From: Clavulina sp. PMI_390
Taxonomy: Eukaryota > Basidiomycota > Agaricomycetes > Cantharellales > Hydnaceae
Assembly: GCA_015039315.1 (NCBI GenBank)
Contig: WIDE01000013.1
Span: 183,556-247,555 of the forward strand
DNA length: 64,000 nucleotides
Direction of reading: 5' to 3'
Part shown: positions 12,110-24,200 of the stretch, one piece after another
Layout of the letters: each line of letters opens with the position of its first letter
Position numbering within the stretch: the stretch's first letter is position 1
Translations under genes and position numbers: made by a program
The notes under the pieces: generated by a model
The model's database searches: none
Told to the model about the DNA's origin: nothing
The model's input: the letters and a program-made list of their open reading frames with translations, nothing else

Positions 12110-14170
12110 ATGAAATCTCCCAACGACACCAAACCTGTAACTCTCATCATGTCAGGTCAGTCATCCGTCGGGAATACCAATGTCCGGCATAGTGCTCGGC
12201 GAGGCGCGGGCCGGACAGCGCCTTTGACCCGGTCTCGACGTCGAGCTTCGAGCAACAATACTATCAACTCTGTCTCATCCCCTTCCTCCACTCATTCCCC
12301 AACTCCCTCATCTCAATCTCAATCACATTCAATTCCTTACTGCCCAATATCCCTATGTCTTCCACCCTCATTCACACACTCTCCACGCAGACACCCAATA
12401 CATCGTCTCCCAAATGAACTGCTCTCGATGGTATTCATCCATGGCTGCCCAGACTCGGCAGCTCAAGCAGTTATTACAGACCCTTACCAAGATCCCACCC
12501 CGCCCCCCAAACTCGATTCCCCACATAAGCATCAAGTTGTCGTGTCGTCTATATGTCGGCAGTGGCGAGCAGTGGCGCATACAACCCCAGGCCTTTGGAC
12601 CGCTTTGGAAATTCGTGAACCCCGTTTGCCCGCTCGATCGCCGCCTCACAGTCGTACTGATGCACAAACCCCCGATGAGGAGGCTGCTGCCGAGGAGCAA
12701 AAGCGGCAGATAGCTGAACGCATCCAGATCATCCAAGCCGTTATTCAACGATCGGGCAAACTGGACTTGTCTGTCACTATCTACTGGACGCCCACTATCC
12801 TCCTGACGTGTCGTGACACCATGGGCGAAAATCTTGGCCGAGTACGCGTCCTAACTGTGAATCTGGAGGGTGGCCCTGTCGTCTGTGACGCAGTGAAGAT
12901 TGGCCATCTGCCCCGGCTCGAACATTTGCTCGTGCAAGGCAAGTGTGAGGGGCGCGGCGGCGTCAGCGTTCAGCGTCTCTTTTCGCCTCCCAAAGATATT
13001 CCTCCCCAACATGTGTCATTCGTAGCCCCGATCAAGACGCTTCGATGCACAGCGATCGATCTGCGTGTCGTGCTTCCACTTCCTCCGCCGCCATCGTCGA
13101 CTCAAGACCTGTTTGACGTTCCTCCCTTCCCCAACCCTGCTTTCGCTTCTCTTTCACATCTCCGGCACCTCCAAATTGCGCATCACAATACCGATGACCA
13201 ATTTGTGCAAGCCCTCAATGGCTGTCCAAACCTGGAGTCTCTAACATTACATACCAGACAATGGGTTGTTGCGACACCGCTTCGCTCGCCTTCGTTGCGC
13301 TACCTGTCCGTGCATATTGCGTTTCTGAGCATGCGTACTACCTGCTTTTTAGCATCTGCTCCTTTACTCGAGCACGTCACCACGTACTTTGAGGACCTCG
13401 AGAAAACTGAGTTCCAAGCGCGCTGGGTGCCGCTCCCCTCCCTCAAAAGCTATCGTGGGCATAAGCACTGCCACCGGCCCAAAGCAGTTCCAGACCTGCT
13501 GAGCAAAGCACCAGGGTTGTTAGCTGCAGAGGTGTGGGACGCCGACGCTGTCGAGGTTCTGAAGTTGTTGCAAGGACACACGATGATAGGCACAGGGGTG
13601 GGTGCTGGGTCAGGAAAGGCTGCTGTCGCGAGCGAGTGGAGTGCTGGGTCAGGGCACGGATCTGAATCCTCTTCCCCCTCGTTGTCATCGACGTCAAGCA
13701 GTCCAAATCCCTCGTCCTCGTCGTACGAGTCTATCCCCCCAGCCATCTCATTACCTCCCGCTATGTCCCCTTCTGTCTCTTCTATTGCCTCTGCCTCTTC
13801 GGCATCCTCTTCTGCCACCTTCGTTCCCACCGCTCCCCGGGCGTGTCCAGAGTTGCAGCATCTTCGTATCATCCTGGATGCGGGGATCCCACACGAGCTA
13901 CTCCATACGCTGCGCACGGGTGCAGCGGCTCTATGTGCCGCACGCCCCGGTCTCAAGATCGAGTGGTGGGCTGTAGGAAAGGATGATGATTTCGAGGGGC
14001 TACGTGGCGAGGTCCAATTCTTGGGAGAGGGAGGTGGCCCTGAGGGAAGGAGGACGCCACGCCCTGTCTTGAGCGAGTTTGTCAAGGAAATGATGCGTGG
14101 AAACGCTGAGGGTGGAGAGGAAACTAGCGGGCGTAGGGGCCCAAGCGTAAACGTGTCCGCGGCGGTGTGA
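12110..14170 (+). CDS. F-box domain protein
   Basis: One uninterrupted 686-codon frame, without introns in an otherwise intron-rich region. Residues ~1-95 are Ser/Arg/Pro-rich and low complexity. An F-box-like motif follows at about 97-170: HRLPNELLSMVFIHGC, then VVVSSICRQWRAVAHTTPGL with the typical W/VC...W..A...P.LW pattern. The region from ~230 to 470 has leucine-rich, weakly repetitive segments (LRHLQIAH, CPNLESLTLH, LRYLSVHIAF) typical of basidiomycete F-box/LRR proteins. The rest has Ser-rich low complexity (~525-580). F-box proteins are SCF ubiquitin-ligase receptors that bind Skp1 through the F-box; the target is unknown. This family is greatly expanded in Agaricomycetes. An in-frame second ATG lies 13 codons downstream, so the start is only likely. 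Confidence 0.85.
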   Translation: MKSPNDTKPVTLIMSGQSSVGNTNVRHSARRGAGRTAPLTRSRRRASSNNTINSVSSPSSTHSPTPSSQSQSHSIPYCPISLCLPPSFTHSPRRHPIHRLPNELLSMVFIHGCPDSAAQAVITDPYQDPTPPPKLDSPHKHQVVVSSICRQWRAVAHTTPGLWTALEIREPRLPARSPPHSRTDAQTPDEEAAAEEQKRQIAERIQIIQAVIQRSGKLDLSVTIYWTPTILLTCRDTMGENLGRVRVLTVNLEGGPVVCDAVKIGHLPRLEHLLVQGKCEGRGGVSVQRLFSPPKDIPPQHVSFVAPIKTLRCTAIDLRVVLPLPPPPSSTQDLFDVPPFPNPAFASLSHLRHLQIAHHNTDDQFVQALNGCPNLESLTLHTRQWVVATPLRSPSLRYLSVHIAFLSMRTTCFLASAPLLEHVTTYFEDLEKTEFQARWVPLPSLKSYRGHKHCHRPKAVPDLLSKAPGLLAAEVWDADAVEVLKLLQGHTMIGTGVGAGSGKAAVASEWSAGSGHGSESSSPSLSSTSSSPNPSSSSYESIPPAISLPPAMSPSVSSIASASSASSSATFVPTAPRACPELQHLRIILDAGIPHELLHTLRTGAAALCAARPGLKIEWWAVGKDDDFEGLRGEVQFLGEGGGPEGRRTPRPVLSEFVKEMMRGNAEGGEETSGRRGPSVNVSAAV

Positions 14171-15548
14171 GTTCAGGTGTAGGGCCATGGGTTGCAGCTG
14201 ACTAGGGGGGTGAGGAGGAGGGGGAAAAAGTCCTCTGTCCTCCCTCGCTCACGTTCCGTTGTTCGTTATTCGTCATTTGCCCCGCCCACTTTGGCTTGGC
14301 GCCTCGTGCTTTTTTCATCTCGTTCCTGGCTATCCTGCTATTTTCTTCCTTCTTTCTTTAGGACGTAATATGCTTACGACATATTTATCCCGCCGCTTTT
14401 TTTTTGTCCCCTCTCATCGGGCCGAATTTGCTCTCTTGCTTTGTTTTCGTTGCTCTGCTTGTCTTCCAGATGCTCTTCTGCCCTTCCTGCCTAGATATCT
14501 GTCATCTATATCATACACTTTGTTCGTATATTGTAAACCTTGGTACACGTCTTCTGTATAACACCTGAATGCAATATCTAACCCCAAACATCCCCTCTTG
14601 AATGGTGACAGTAGGTGCTCAGAGCCACTTGCCGTCATTCAAACCTTGCCAGAATGACGATAAAGTCTCCAAGATTCCTCTCTCTTAACTTAGCAGACAT
14701 TAGCCAACGATTGGATGAAATTTTGCATTCCCTAGAACTCCAATGAGCGAAAAACTTCGAGAAAATTAGGGGGACTCCTTGGAAGCACGTGATTGCTCGG
14801 TCGGCTCTCACTTCAACCTCCTGACCTCCTTGGAATCCTTGAGGCCAAAAAGAGACGAGCCAAGGCAAATACCAGAGGTGAAAAGCTATACATTAGAACG
14901 TGAATCTAGGGGTTTTACGTCTCAGCGCCCATCAGTGAGATGTTTGAAGACAGAGGGCTGTGCATCGAGCCACGAGGATGCGAGGCAACCTGCAAATCGC
15001 CGACGTACATTGTCTTGGCATCAGCTCCCCGGCGGTACACACCGTCATTCAGTTCTAAAGTCATTTTTGAATCTCTATTGGTTTCAGTTTGATCGCCTTC
15101 CTCCATGGCTGTGCAGCAATATGAGTCCTCTTCTCCTCTCCCTTGTTGCCAATCAGCCGCTCTTGCTTTGACGTCTAAGCCCATGTCTCTGAAATATCCT
15201 GCTGTGTGAATATGCATGTTCTTGGCGCTCTGGCCGTCAGCTGGCCGTTGAGGTTTCAAACCCATTTCTGAATCAGACGTCTTCCCACTGCTTTTTTCTT
15301 GTTTTTGCCAACGCTGAGGCGATGAGGCTGATGATGCCCCTCGTTCCTGGATTAATATAAGAGTGCGACGAGCGAGCCGCTGAATACCTCCTCAGGCCCC
15401 TCTCCCCCTTCACTCGCCTAACTCTACCTACTACTCACGACTACCTTCACGACTGAATACCTTGTACTTCGTGCGTCTATTCTCCAACCGAACCATCTCC
15501 TTCACTTCAACCCATTCATCATATTTTCCGCTCTGCTTTAGACAACTC
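14171..15548. other. intergenic: F-box 3' flank and secreted-protein promoter
   Basis: No protein-like frame. A T-rich 3' flank of the F-box gene is followed by the upstream region of the secreted-protein gene, which has a TATA-like element at 15353-15361 and a C/T-rich leader. Confidence 0.5.
15353..15361 (+). promoter_or_regulatory. TATA-like element of the secreted-protein gene
   Basis: TAATATAAG lies about 190 bases before the start codon at 15549. It is followed by a C/T-rich stretch (about 15390-15450) typical of fungal transcription starts. The assignment rests only on motif and position. Confidence 0.4.
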
Positions 15549-16903
15549 ATGCATTTGAGTCTTCTCGCCATTGGCCTCGGCCTCTTCGCGCCCCTCTTGG
15601 CGCTCGCAGCTCCCACTGATACTCCTCAAGTGCTCACACCTTATGGGCATCGTCCTGCCGCTGATGTCGTCGAAGTTCCTGAGGGTGAGTCCAAACCTCT
15701 GAGGACATTCTTACCTAGACATGCTCTAATATTCTTTTGTCTACCCTCCATCAGGAGCGTCGATTAACCATATCGGCGACGAGATTCATGTCATCGATCC
15801 CAAGGGCAAGGTCTTGCACAAGACTACGGCCACTGGCAATTTCACCAAGACGACCCCCGCACCCAATGCTGGGCTGCAGAACGGCTGGATCGCGTATGCT
15901 TCATGTAAGACCATATTATCTACTGTCCCTCTTCGTCTACTTTCCTTGCGCTGTGTATTCGGCCCTTCATGTGGGAAGTTGACCTTTTCCGCGAGGGTAT
16001 ATTTTGTCCAAACAAAACCAAACATCCTCCTCCTACCTTGACGCCGGTGGACAATACCATCAGCACTATACTATCAATGTCAGGATACTAATTAAAAGGA
16101 TCTGTCATATATAGGGATGAACACCGGTGCCTCGCCTATCAATTACTTCGATACAACGTGGACTGTGCCGAACCTGCCATTCCGGCCGAATGATGGCCAG
16201 GTGCTCTTCCTCTTCAATTCGATTGAGCCTAATACATACGACGCCATTTTGCAGCCAGTCCTTCAGTATGGTGGTGAGTTTTCTAATACTTGAGACTTAA
16301 TCATCGTGAATTCCGGGGCAATGCCTCTGCTGAAGCAACCAACTGACATCCCAATGCCTCACAGTATCCGCAGCAGGCGGTGGAGCCTACTGGGCTGTAG
16401 CTAATTGGTACGGGTACAATAACAAATACTATCACACAGGAAAGTCCCTTTCCCTTCCCTTCCGCGACGGGGAGGACGAGGTCTGCTCGAACTCGTGTTC
16501 CCCGCCTCGGTTTTTCTATTTTCTCATACTTACCTTCTATAATTATACAGCCCCCATCAGGGTTAACCCTGGACGCGTGCTTCAGGGTATTATGCTGCTC
16601 ACCGGCACGGGTTCGCAAGGCTTCGGCTACAACTACTGGAGCTACTTCAACGGTATTGGCGGCAAGATGATCGTCTACGGTAGCAAGCAGCTCAGGTGGG
16701 CGACCGAGACGCTTGAAGTGTATAACCTCAAGAGCACTAGCGATTTCCCACCCTGGTGGACCGTGTTCTCCAACATTCATCTGCGCACGACGGCCGGATA
16801 CCCCAGCACGTGGTGGGGCACCGTCAGCAGCGCCATCGACGGCGTCCACACCTACGTCCTCCGCCAGGGATCGAATGGTGCCTCTGTCGAGATTGTCTAC
16901 TAG
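15549..16903 (+). CDS. secreted protein of unknown function
   Basis: The predicted protein starts with a clear signal peptide (MHLSLLAIGLGLFAPLLALA, cleavage near Ala-Ala-Pro). A mature domain of about 270 residues follows, rich in Trp/Tyr/Gly (WMNTGASPINYFDTTWTVP; LFLFNSIEP; ILQPVLQYG; YWAVANWYGY). I know this as a conserved secreted family in mushroom-forming fungi without an assigned function; the pattern suggests a beta-sandwich or lectin-like fold, which is inference. Introns: ~15685 to ~15754, 15905 to ~16115, one near 16275-16364, and a problem junction at 16440-16550. At that junction the family alignment wants a 111-nt removal, but no GT donor exists; the 111 nt are also open in frame. 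The stop TAG is at 16901-16903. An extracellular role in nutrition or interaction is plausible. Confidence 0.8.
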
Positions 16904-17870
16904 GGAGCTTCCCTTTTATCTGCCTTTTCTTTCTTTTCGAGTTTCATCTCCATGATTGATGGCATGCGCAGTTATGGTTCCTTTTTGGCTTTCGCAGTTG
17001 CCCCTTTTGGACATTACCAGCTTACCAATCACGATCATTGTAATCTGTTTTCTTGTAAACTAGTCTTCTTCCAGTGACTCTATGCATACCCATTCCACTA
17101 AACTTTGCTACGCGAAGCCACAATGGTGCATCGGCTTTCCTTTCGCCCCCTGAATTGGAGACTTCGGCAATATGTCTCCTGCTGGATATATATTCTGCCC
17201 AATGACGGCGCTGCCCACTACCGCATGTGTGGTACTCATTGATTGTCTTCTACTTCATGAGTGGTAAGAAACCAGAGGTCACGTCTCGGTCACACTTCTC
17301 ACCATCTATCGGTATGAAGTTTGACATCGTCAAATCAGAGGAGGAAGCCATAACACAAATTGAGGAACTATGCAATTATCGAATCGAAGTTGATGCGGAA
17401 CGTTTAACTTGGATACCTCAAGGAAAACTTCAGAAGATACATGTCAAAAACCGTTCGCACCATGTTCGGTGTGATAATGAATTGACAGAACACGACCTGA
17501 GTTGCACATAACTGAAATAAATACTCATCTAAGGGCGTGGCAAATAGTTCCTTATTACTTTAGCCTCATATCACGATAACAACAGATCATCCCCCTCTCC
17601 CTGTCCAGTTGTGGTCAGTCAGTCGGCGAGAGATATGCAAGTTCGCTTACATATTCATCGAGTTGCACTTCCCCTGAGGTTATCTAGAGGACCTTGTATG
17701 TTCTGGAAGCGGAGACCGAGAAGAGAGAAGATTATATATACGGTAAGGGAGCGTATCGACAGTCCAGGAGGCGCCAATAATACTGTAGCCACTGTGTATT
17801 GACAGCAAAGAACGAAGACTAGTGAGAGGGGTGGGTATATACACGAAACATCAACCCAACACCTCGGCCC
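16904..17870. other. intergenic between convergent genes
   Basis: 3' flanks of the secreted-protein gene (+) and the ChAPs gene (-). The longest open frame (17227-17511) has no recognisable domain and is probably chance. Nothing else seen. Confidence 0.5.
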
Positions 17871-20800
17871 TTAGAAATCATATCCTTCCACCTTGAATGT
17901 CGTCCCATAGTCGAGATATCCAAGTACGACATTGGTGATCGGTTGCGGCATCCCCATGCTAGAGATTGTGTTCCTGATCTTCGCAAAGCCGTGGGTCTGC
18001 GTGAGCTTGAAGAGGTGCTTTGCGATGGCGGTAGGGTACTACAGTAGTCACAAAATGCCGAAATAAAGCAGTTTAGCGATGAAAGACGGAAAGTTATATG
18101 AGGGCAGCAGCTTACCGCGCTCTCGTTATACCACCTCTGTTGATGTGCGCTCAGCCTGATCACCGCGTTCAAGCTCCTGCTCAAATCGCCTTCCTCGGCA
18201 TACATCTCGAGCAGCTTCATCCACGCGCGAGCAGAGAACTTTTGGTCAAGGCATTTTTGGAATGCCTCCTTGGCTTCTTCCTTGTGGTGCAAGCGCAGGC
18301 CCAAGTCGGCAAGAATTTCCCATTCGGGACCAGTCTTGCGGTACGAGACGTGCTGCGTCTTGAAATGAGCGATCTCGGCGCGGAAGATGGTCCATATCCG
18401 CAGGTCCTAAATGTCAATTGGCAGACACACGAAAAGTCAACATACGCTGTTAAGGTAAGGGAGAACGAGAGAGAGAAGATCCAAGACACAAGACGAACCT
18501 CATAGAGCACCATGAACAGATTGTCCAACCAGCGCTCGCAAAGCCTCTTATTTGTGAACGAATAATCCTGCGCGTGCGCAGCGACACCCTCACCAGCGCC
18601 AGCACCAGTGGCGCCATCCGCAGCCTCCTCGCCATCCTCTTCCTTCACAGCTGCCAACGACGGCCTCTCCACAGCCGAGCCGAGGTTGCTTGCATCATCA
18701 CCCATCGAAGGAGGATGACCATTACCATTAGCGGCAGTGGAGACTGAGAGAGTAGGTTTGGGCTCTTTGTTAAACGCATCGAGGTCCTGATCTTCCGTAT
18801 CCGTTGCGGCATCATCAAACTCATCACCAACAGTGGCCGAGTCCAAAGTGGATTGCTCAACCTCAGTTTCAGTTTCAGCATCGGGATCAGGGACGGCTTG
18901 GGATGCGGGCGTAGCGGCGGCGGGTGAGACTGACTCGTCCACAGATGCGGAGGCGTCCATAGACGACGAAAGGCGCTCGCCAACGAGGGCCCGGGTCGAC
19001 GCATTCTCATCCGCCATCATTGGCGCGCCATTCCCAGCCCCATTTGGCATCGACCCTCGCTGTTCCACTGTGCCGTCCTCATGGATTACCATACCACCAT
19101 CAGCGGCATCGTTCACGAGCTCTGCGCTCTTAGGTCCGGTCTCAGCCTGGGCCTTTTGCATCCGATATTCCTCCTCCATCACGAACACTTCCGATCTCGT
19201 CTTGAGCAGCTCGTCCCATCCGATGTGCGAGACGAGAGCGGTTAGGAGAGAATAGGCGCGCGAGAATGTGCCCCGCAGAGCAGGCGCTGGGAGCCGGAGG
19301 AGAGCAGGATCCGCCTAGAGACCGAGGTCAGGAGAAGTGGTAGTGGGCAGATGACGAGTTTGGTGGCGATAACAACCGCGAAAATCGCAAGGAAACAAGA
19401 TGTGAGTGATGAAGAGTTAGTGTTTATGGTTGTTCCAACGAACCTCAAGATCCTGTGGCGCATAGTCATCCAAGATCCGCGAGTCTGTGATGAATTGCTT
19501 GATGGGTAGGTGGGTTTTGGCAGGGGTGGGCATGCGATGGAGGTCACGCTCATTGTATGTGAACATGGGGCACGAATTGAGCGTCAAAAGTGCCTAAAGG
19601 ATGCACAAGAATTCAGAATCATTCAGCGGTTCAATCCAAATTATAATTTCCTCGAAAAAGTTCACCGAATCAAATCTCCCCAACTCGGTATACAACTCGG
19701 TCAGCTTTGCCCAGGTGGTGAATTCGCTCGGGGCGCAGTTCACAGCTTGTTTGGCGAGCTGGAGGGCCCACTCCATCTTGCCTTTTGTTTTGAGCAGATC
19801 ACATTGAGCATGAAGGAGCGTATAGGACTGCGGGTTCTCGCGGATTGCTGCAGCCATGATTTGCACTGCTTTTACTTCGTTATCTGGTTCAGTGGGAGTA
19901 GGTTAGAACAAAAAAAAAAAAAGCGTTTGAGGGTATTATGAGAGACCAGAGTCGACGTACTCATTCCAACATAGCTCTGCGCCAGCAGGCTCGCGACATC
20001 CGGTTCCCTCTGAGACACTCTCTCAAACAAGTTGGCAGCTTTCTCCATACGATATGAGTCGCCGAAATACTTCATGATACCACTCGTCAAGTGGTTCGAG
20101 ACAATGCTGGCGACTTGGATCTCAGGCTCTGAACCGAGCTGCCAACCCTTGGAGAAGAGGAGCTCTGCGGCTTGGAGGAAACGAAGCTCATCATCGGTGT
20201 TGACGATGGGTGCGAGCTTGCGGTAACCTTGGAGGGAGTAGTTGGGGTCATCGGCGTAGAGGATGGAGCGGAGGAGTGCCGAAAGGTATGTTTCTTGCCA
20301 GATCTCGGGAGAGGGGTCATCATGGCTGTTTGGCGGTGAATGTTAAATGAGCAAGAGAGTCTTGGATTGGTTAAGAGGACAAATAGAGAGCACAAGGACG
20401 CACCGCTCGCCTCGAGGATCGACGACATAGGCTCGCACACCTCCAGGAATTTTAACATCGACACGGACGTCGACTCGAGAGAACGCATTGAAGCAGCTAT
20501 CAAGGGGAGTCGGCATACAGCAGGCAAGTAGCAAAATATAGACCCCTACCAGTAGGTGCCGCCGCGAACCTTGTACACAGCCGCTTTGGAGAACCATGTT
20601 GGTTGTTCCTCAACGGCGTACGTTAACGAATTGATGTAGGCAGCGAGCGAAGCAGACGAAGACGCGTCGACGCCCGACACATAGTGATAAGATGAGATCT
20701 ACGTGGAGGTGCGATAAGTGGGTATCTTATTTTGGGATCTGGAGATTTTGGCTTACGTCTGGGACCTGGTTCTTCGTGTTCTTTTTGACAATATGACAGA

Positions 20801-21032
20801 GATCTGGGGGCCCGAGCTCCCTAAATGAGCCTGTAGCGGCGGCAGTTGGTATCAGCACGGACGCAGGAAACGTGTCGCTACTCGAATGGACGCACTGAGG
20901 GTTTCTGTTCGCGCAAGGAGTGCTTCGTCCTTATCGACCTATGGAAATAGGGTGAATAGGATACGTGGAGGGCTATGAGATGCTGTGGCTAACCTCGAAG
21001 AACTCTGGAATGTCCCTGAGGACGTCGGCCAT
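17871..21032 (-). CDS. ChAPs family exomer component (Bch1/Bud7/Chs6-like)
   Basis: Chs5-Arf1-binding proteins form the exomer coat that exports chitin synthase and other cargo from the trans-Golgi to the plasma membrane. The start MADVLRDIPEFFEVDKDEAL lies at 21032. Conserved blocks follow: REELG-like RELGPPDLCHIVKKNTKN, SSYHYVSGVDASS, GTYCCMPTPLDSCFNAFSR and the EIWQETYLSALLRSILYADD segment. A TPR-like alpha-helical array runs over roughly 20130-19300 (LQAAELLFSKGW; YTLLHAQCDLL; WTKL-like FTTWAKLTELYTELG). An acidic Ser/Thr/Ala-rich insert (about 19110-18570) separates this from the C-terminal TPRs (KRLCERWLDNLFMVLYEDL; RLHHKEEAKEAFQKCL). The protein ends VLGYLDYGTTFKVEGYDF. Several short introns are present; one has a T13 polypyrimidine tract (A13 on the + strand, 19910-19922). 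It could be Bch1, Bud7 or Chs6; the paralogue cannot be decided. Confidence 0.93.
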
Positions 21033-21282
21033 GGCTGGAGAGTCCGACGCGACACAAGCCTGAGGGCGCAGCGCTTAGACGCAATTGGCACGAGTGAATT
21101 GGAGTGGCTGGGACTGAATGGGGGATGAACCGACATCCGCCATTATGCGCCTCCTGTTCACCCCCTACGGCCAACACCCACGTTCTCTGCCTCCACTCGG
21201 CCCTGTGATAGCGTCTGTTATGATCCTGGCGTCAAAGTATTAATAGCCCGACCCATAATTTGGCTCACTTCACCCCCCATTG
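21033..21282. promoter_or_regulatory. divergent promoter: ChAPs gene (-) / K+ channel (+)
   Basis: 250 bp separate two start codons pointing away from each other, so both promoters must lie here or overlap the first exons. No clear TATA element was identified. Confidence 0.5.
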
Positions 21283-24200
21283 ATGGCCCCTGCCTGGCTC
21301 GTCGCGCTCGCTCTGTTCCCCGGCGGGTCGCGCCCAGTGGCCGATGACGAAAAAGCAATCGATAACCTCGGTATCCACCCCCACCGCACTGGCATCACGT
21401 TCCGGCGCTACGACACTGACATAGACGGTGAAATCGTTCCCCAGCCTTCATGGTCCGTACCCGATCCACCGTCGTCATTGCGGCAATGATACCGAGACCC
21501 CGACTTTGCTAGGGCCTCGCGAATATGGTCGTTTATCAGACAGACAGACCCGGAAGTCATCGATTCCACCGACGAAGACGTGTACAACCCGCATTATCGG
21601 TCAGTTCTAGCTTGCAAGTCGCCGCTCCATCTGTTGACATCATCCCTCCTATACGCCAGCAAATTGCCCCTCGTCGCGGGTCTTTTGGTTCCTTTCGCTA
21701 TTCTTATGGAGATCCCAGGTCTAACAGAACACGTGAGCACCCTTTGCGCGGCGTTCCATCCTCTTTCTCAAAGTTTCCTCGTGCATACAGTGGTATGTTC
21801 GCATCGACCCCGTCACACACTCCCCCATCGAGTATAGAAACAATTCGAAGAGTGCGTCCAGTTCTATGCCTTGCATTTTTCATCTTGTGGTCTTATGACC
21901 TCGCGCTCGCGTGAGTGTATGCGCGTGGCTGACTCTATTATCTTTTCACCTCTCTCTCGTCGTGCTCCATGTGTGGCTCACCCCTACTCGATTGTTTCCT
22001 GCCCGCCCGCCTCCCTGCTTGCTTGCTCGCCTGCTGCTAGTTCTGGAGATCGGCCTTGCTGTATCAATGGCCAGTGCTGTTATCGCCAACCTCTCCTTGA
22101 TAAGCCGCTTCCTCGAGAAGCACATTCGCTTCAGTACTATTTTGGCAATGCTATTTCTCACAGTACACGGTACGCCGATGTGAAACTCTCTCTCCTCCAT
22201 TGAGTCTAATCTCATTGCCCCTCACACTATCGCTATCGGGCGATCGGGCATATCCTAAATAGATATCCTCAATATTGTCACCCTTGCGATCTACGGCTAC
22301 CAGGGCCGCATAGACGACGGCTTTACTTACGCTCAAGCCTACTGGTCCACAGTTGCCTCGACAGGTATCTCTACTATTACAAACGTCACCCTGCTCATCG
22401 ACTTTATCCGCACCAAGGATTTTGCCAGTTCAGGATCCGGCCTCTCTCGCAAGCAGCGCAGTCTCGTTATCATCATCATCCTGCTCTTCTCATGGGTCGC
22501 GATTGGTGCAGGTTGCTTTGCTGCTCTGCTAAACGTGACATTCCAGGACGCGTTATACTTCACAATCGTCACAATGGAAAGTGAGTTGCGCATCATTTCC
22601 TAGTTTAGTGTGAGAGGGAACATTTTGGTTCTGACTTGTTTTGGGTGCGGCTCCCAGCCATTGGATTTGGCGATATCATACCTGCCAATAAGTAAGCCAC
22701 ATCCCCTTTTGCGGTAACTGGACGCTTTTTTCTGACGCAATATCGTGTTATCCTATCTTGACCTCAACTCCCTATCTGCCTCACCTGTCAATCTCGTCTG
22801 CTTCTGTATCCATCCTTTCCGATCTAGCGCTGGCGCTCGCATCTTTGCTATCATTTACATCGCTACGGCTATCTTCAATCTTGCCCTCGCCGTCACTACC
22901 ATCCGCGATGTCGTCACTGAAGCTATCCGCCACGCAGCCACCCGTCGGCGTCGACGCGCAACACGGAACAGGTTGCGAAGAGAGCGAAGGCTCGCAATGG
23001 AGCTGCAAAATCCAATGTTAATATTCCATGGCGGAGGAAGGAGACTAAGGGTAGGCGATGGAGGCACAGGTGACGGAGTTGGGTTGAATGGTGGTGGGGC
23101 TAGCGCGAATGGGACTGGGTGGGGCATCGGAAAGAGCACTAGAGAGGCTGGTGGAGAGATGCTTCATGCGCATGCACCACATGCTAGTGCCTTTGGAATC
23201 ATGGCCGATGCAATACGCGAGTGGTTTGGGGACTCTGACCGGCACAGAAGTGAGGAAGAGGACGAGGAGGATGAAGAGGCCCTGGACGCACAGGCTGCGG
23301 CGCACTACCACAACGACGAACATGTCATGATAGAAGACCAACACCTTCTCCTCCCTAGGGCAGCAGACCCCGAGTCGGACGCGGAGTTTCATGCGGAGAT
23401 CGCAAGACATGATAAGCAGGATCGAGTCTTGCAGGTAAGCTCTTCATCATCGGATCCAAGCGCAGGATTGAGGGGAAGCCCCTCTCCGCCACCGCCTCTT
23501 CGCCCTTCTTCTCCACTTTGGGGGCTTCCTCCTCCTCCTCTTCCTCTTTTACCTGCCGTTATTCTTCTTGGGGGAACAGAACTGGCTCCACGGCGTTCTC
23601 CTTCCCGTTCTCGGGCACGGGCTCGTGCTCGTTTTCGTTCTTGGCTTCAGGACGTCAGTAATCGGCTAAGGATTGCGCCTGATTCCTATTCTCCCTTCTT
23701 TGGCCTTTTCACTAACTTTGTACACATACGGACATGGATTATCAATGTTCGGTTTTGTTCATCTTCTTTGCTTTTTGTAGATTTTTATCGCATTCGCCGT
23801 CTTCATCCTTTTCTGGGTGCTTGGCGCTGTGATATTCAAGAGTACCGAGGGATGGGGTTTTGGAAGCGCAATGTACTTCTGTGAGAACCCCCTCCCTGCT
23901 GCTCTACTCACCATGCTCGTTTCACTAACATCATTGTGTTCATGCTCTGTGATCCATTCCTGGATGGATGTCGACGATTCGTCGCCCGAGATAGGCTTCA
24001 TTGCATTCACAACCGTTGGTTATGGCGATCTGTCACCTAAAACGCCAGCTGGACGTGCAATCTTCACCTTTTGGGCACTCCTTGGTGTCGGAGGGCTGAC
24101 TGTGTTCATATCCGTAAGGCCCCTTTCATTCAGTATACCACTTTGCATGATAACTGAGGTCCTTTGTTCTTCATGTGTCAGATTATATCGGAAGCCTACG

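Noticed and set aside
17227..17511. 94-codon open frame after the secreted-protein gene
   Set aside because: No domain, signal peptide or splice partner; located in the 3' flank between convergent genes; length is within chance.
19910..19922. A13 tract as a poly(A) tail of a retrocopy
   Set aside because: It is the polypyrimidine tract of a ChAPs-gene intron on the minus strand; no target-site duplication.
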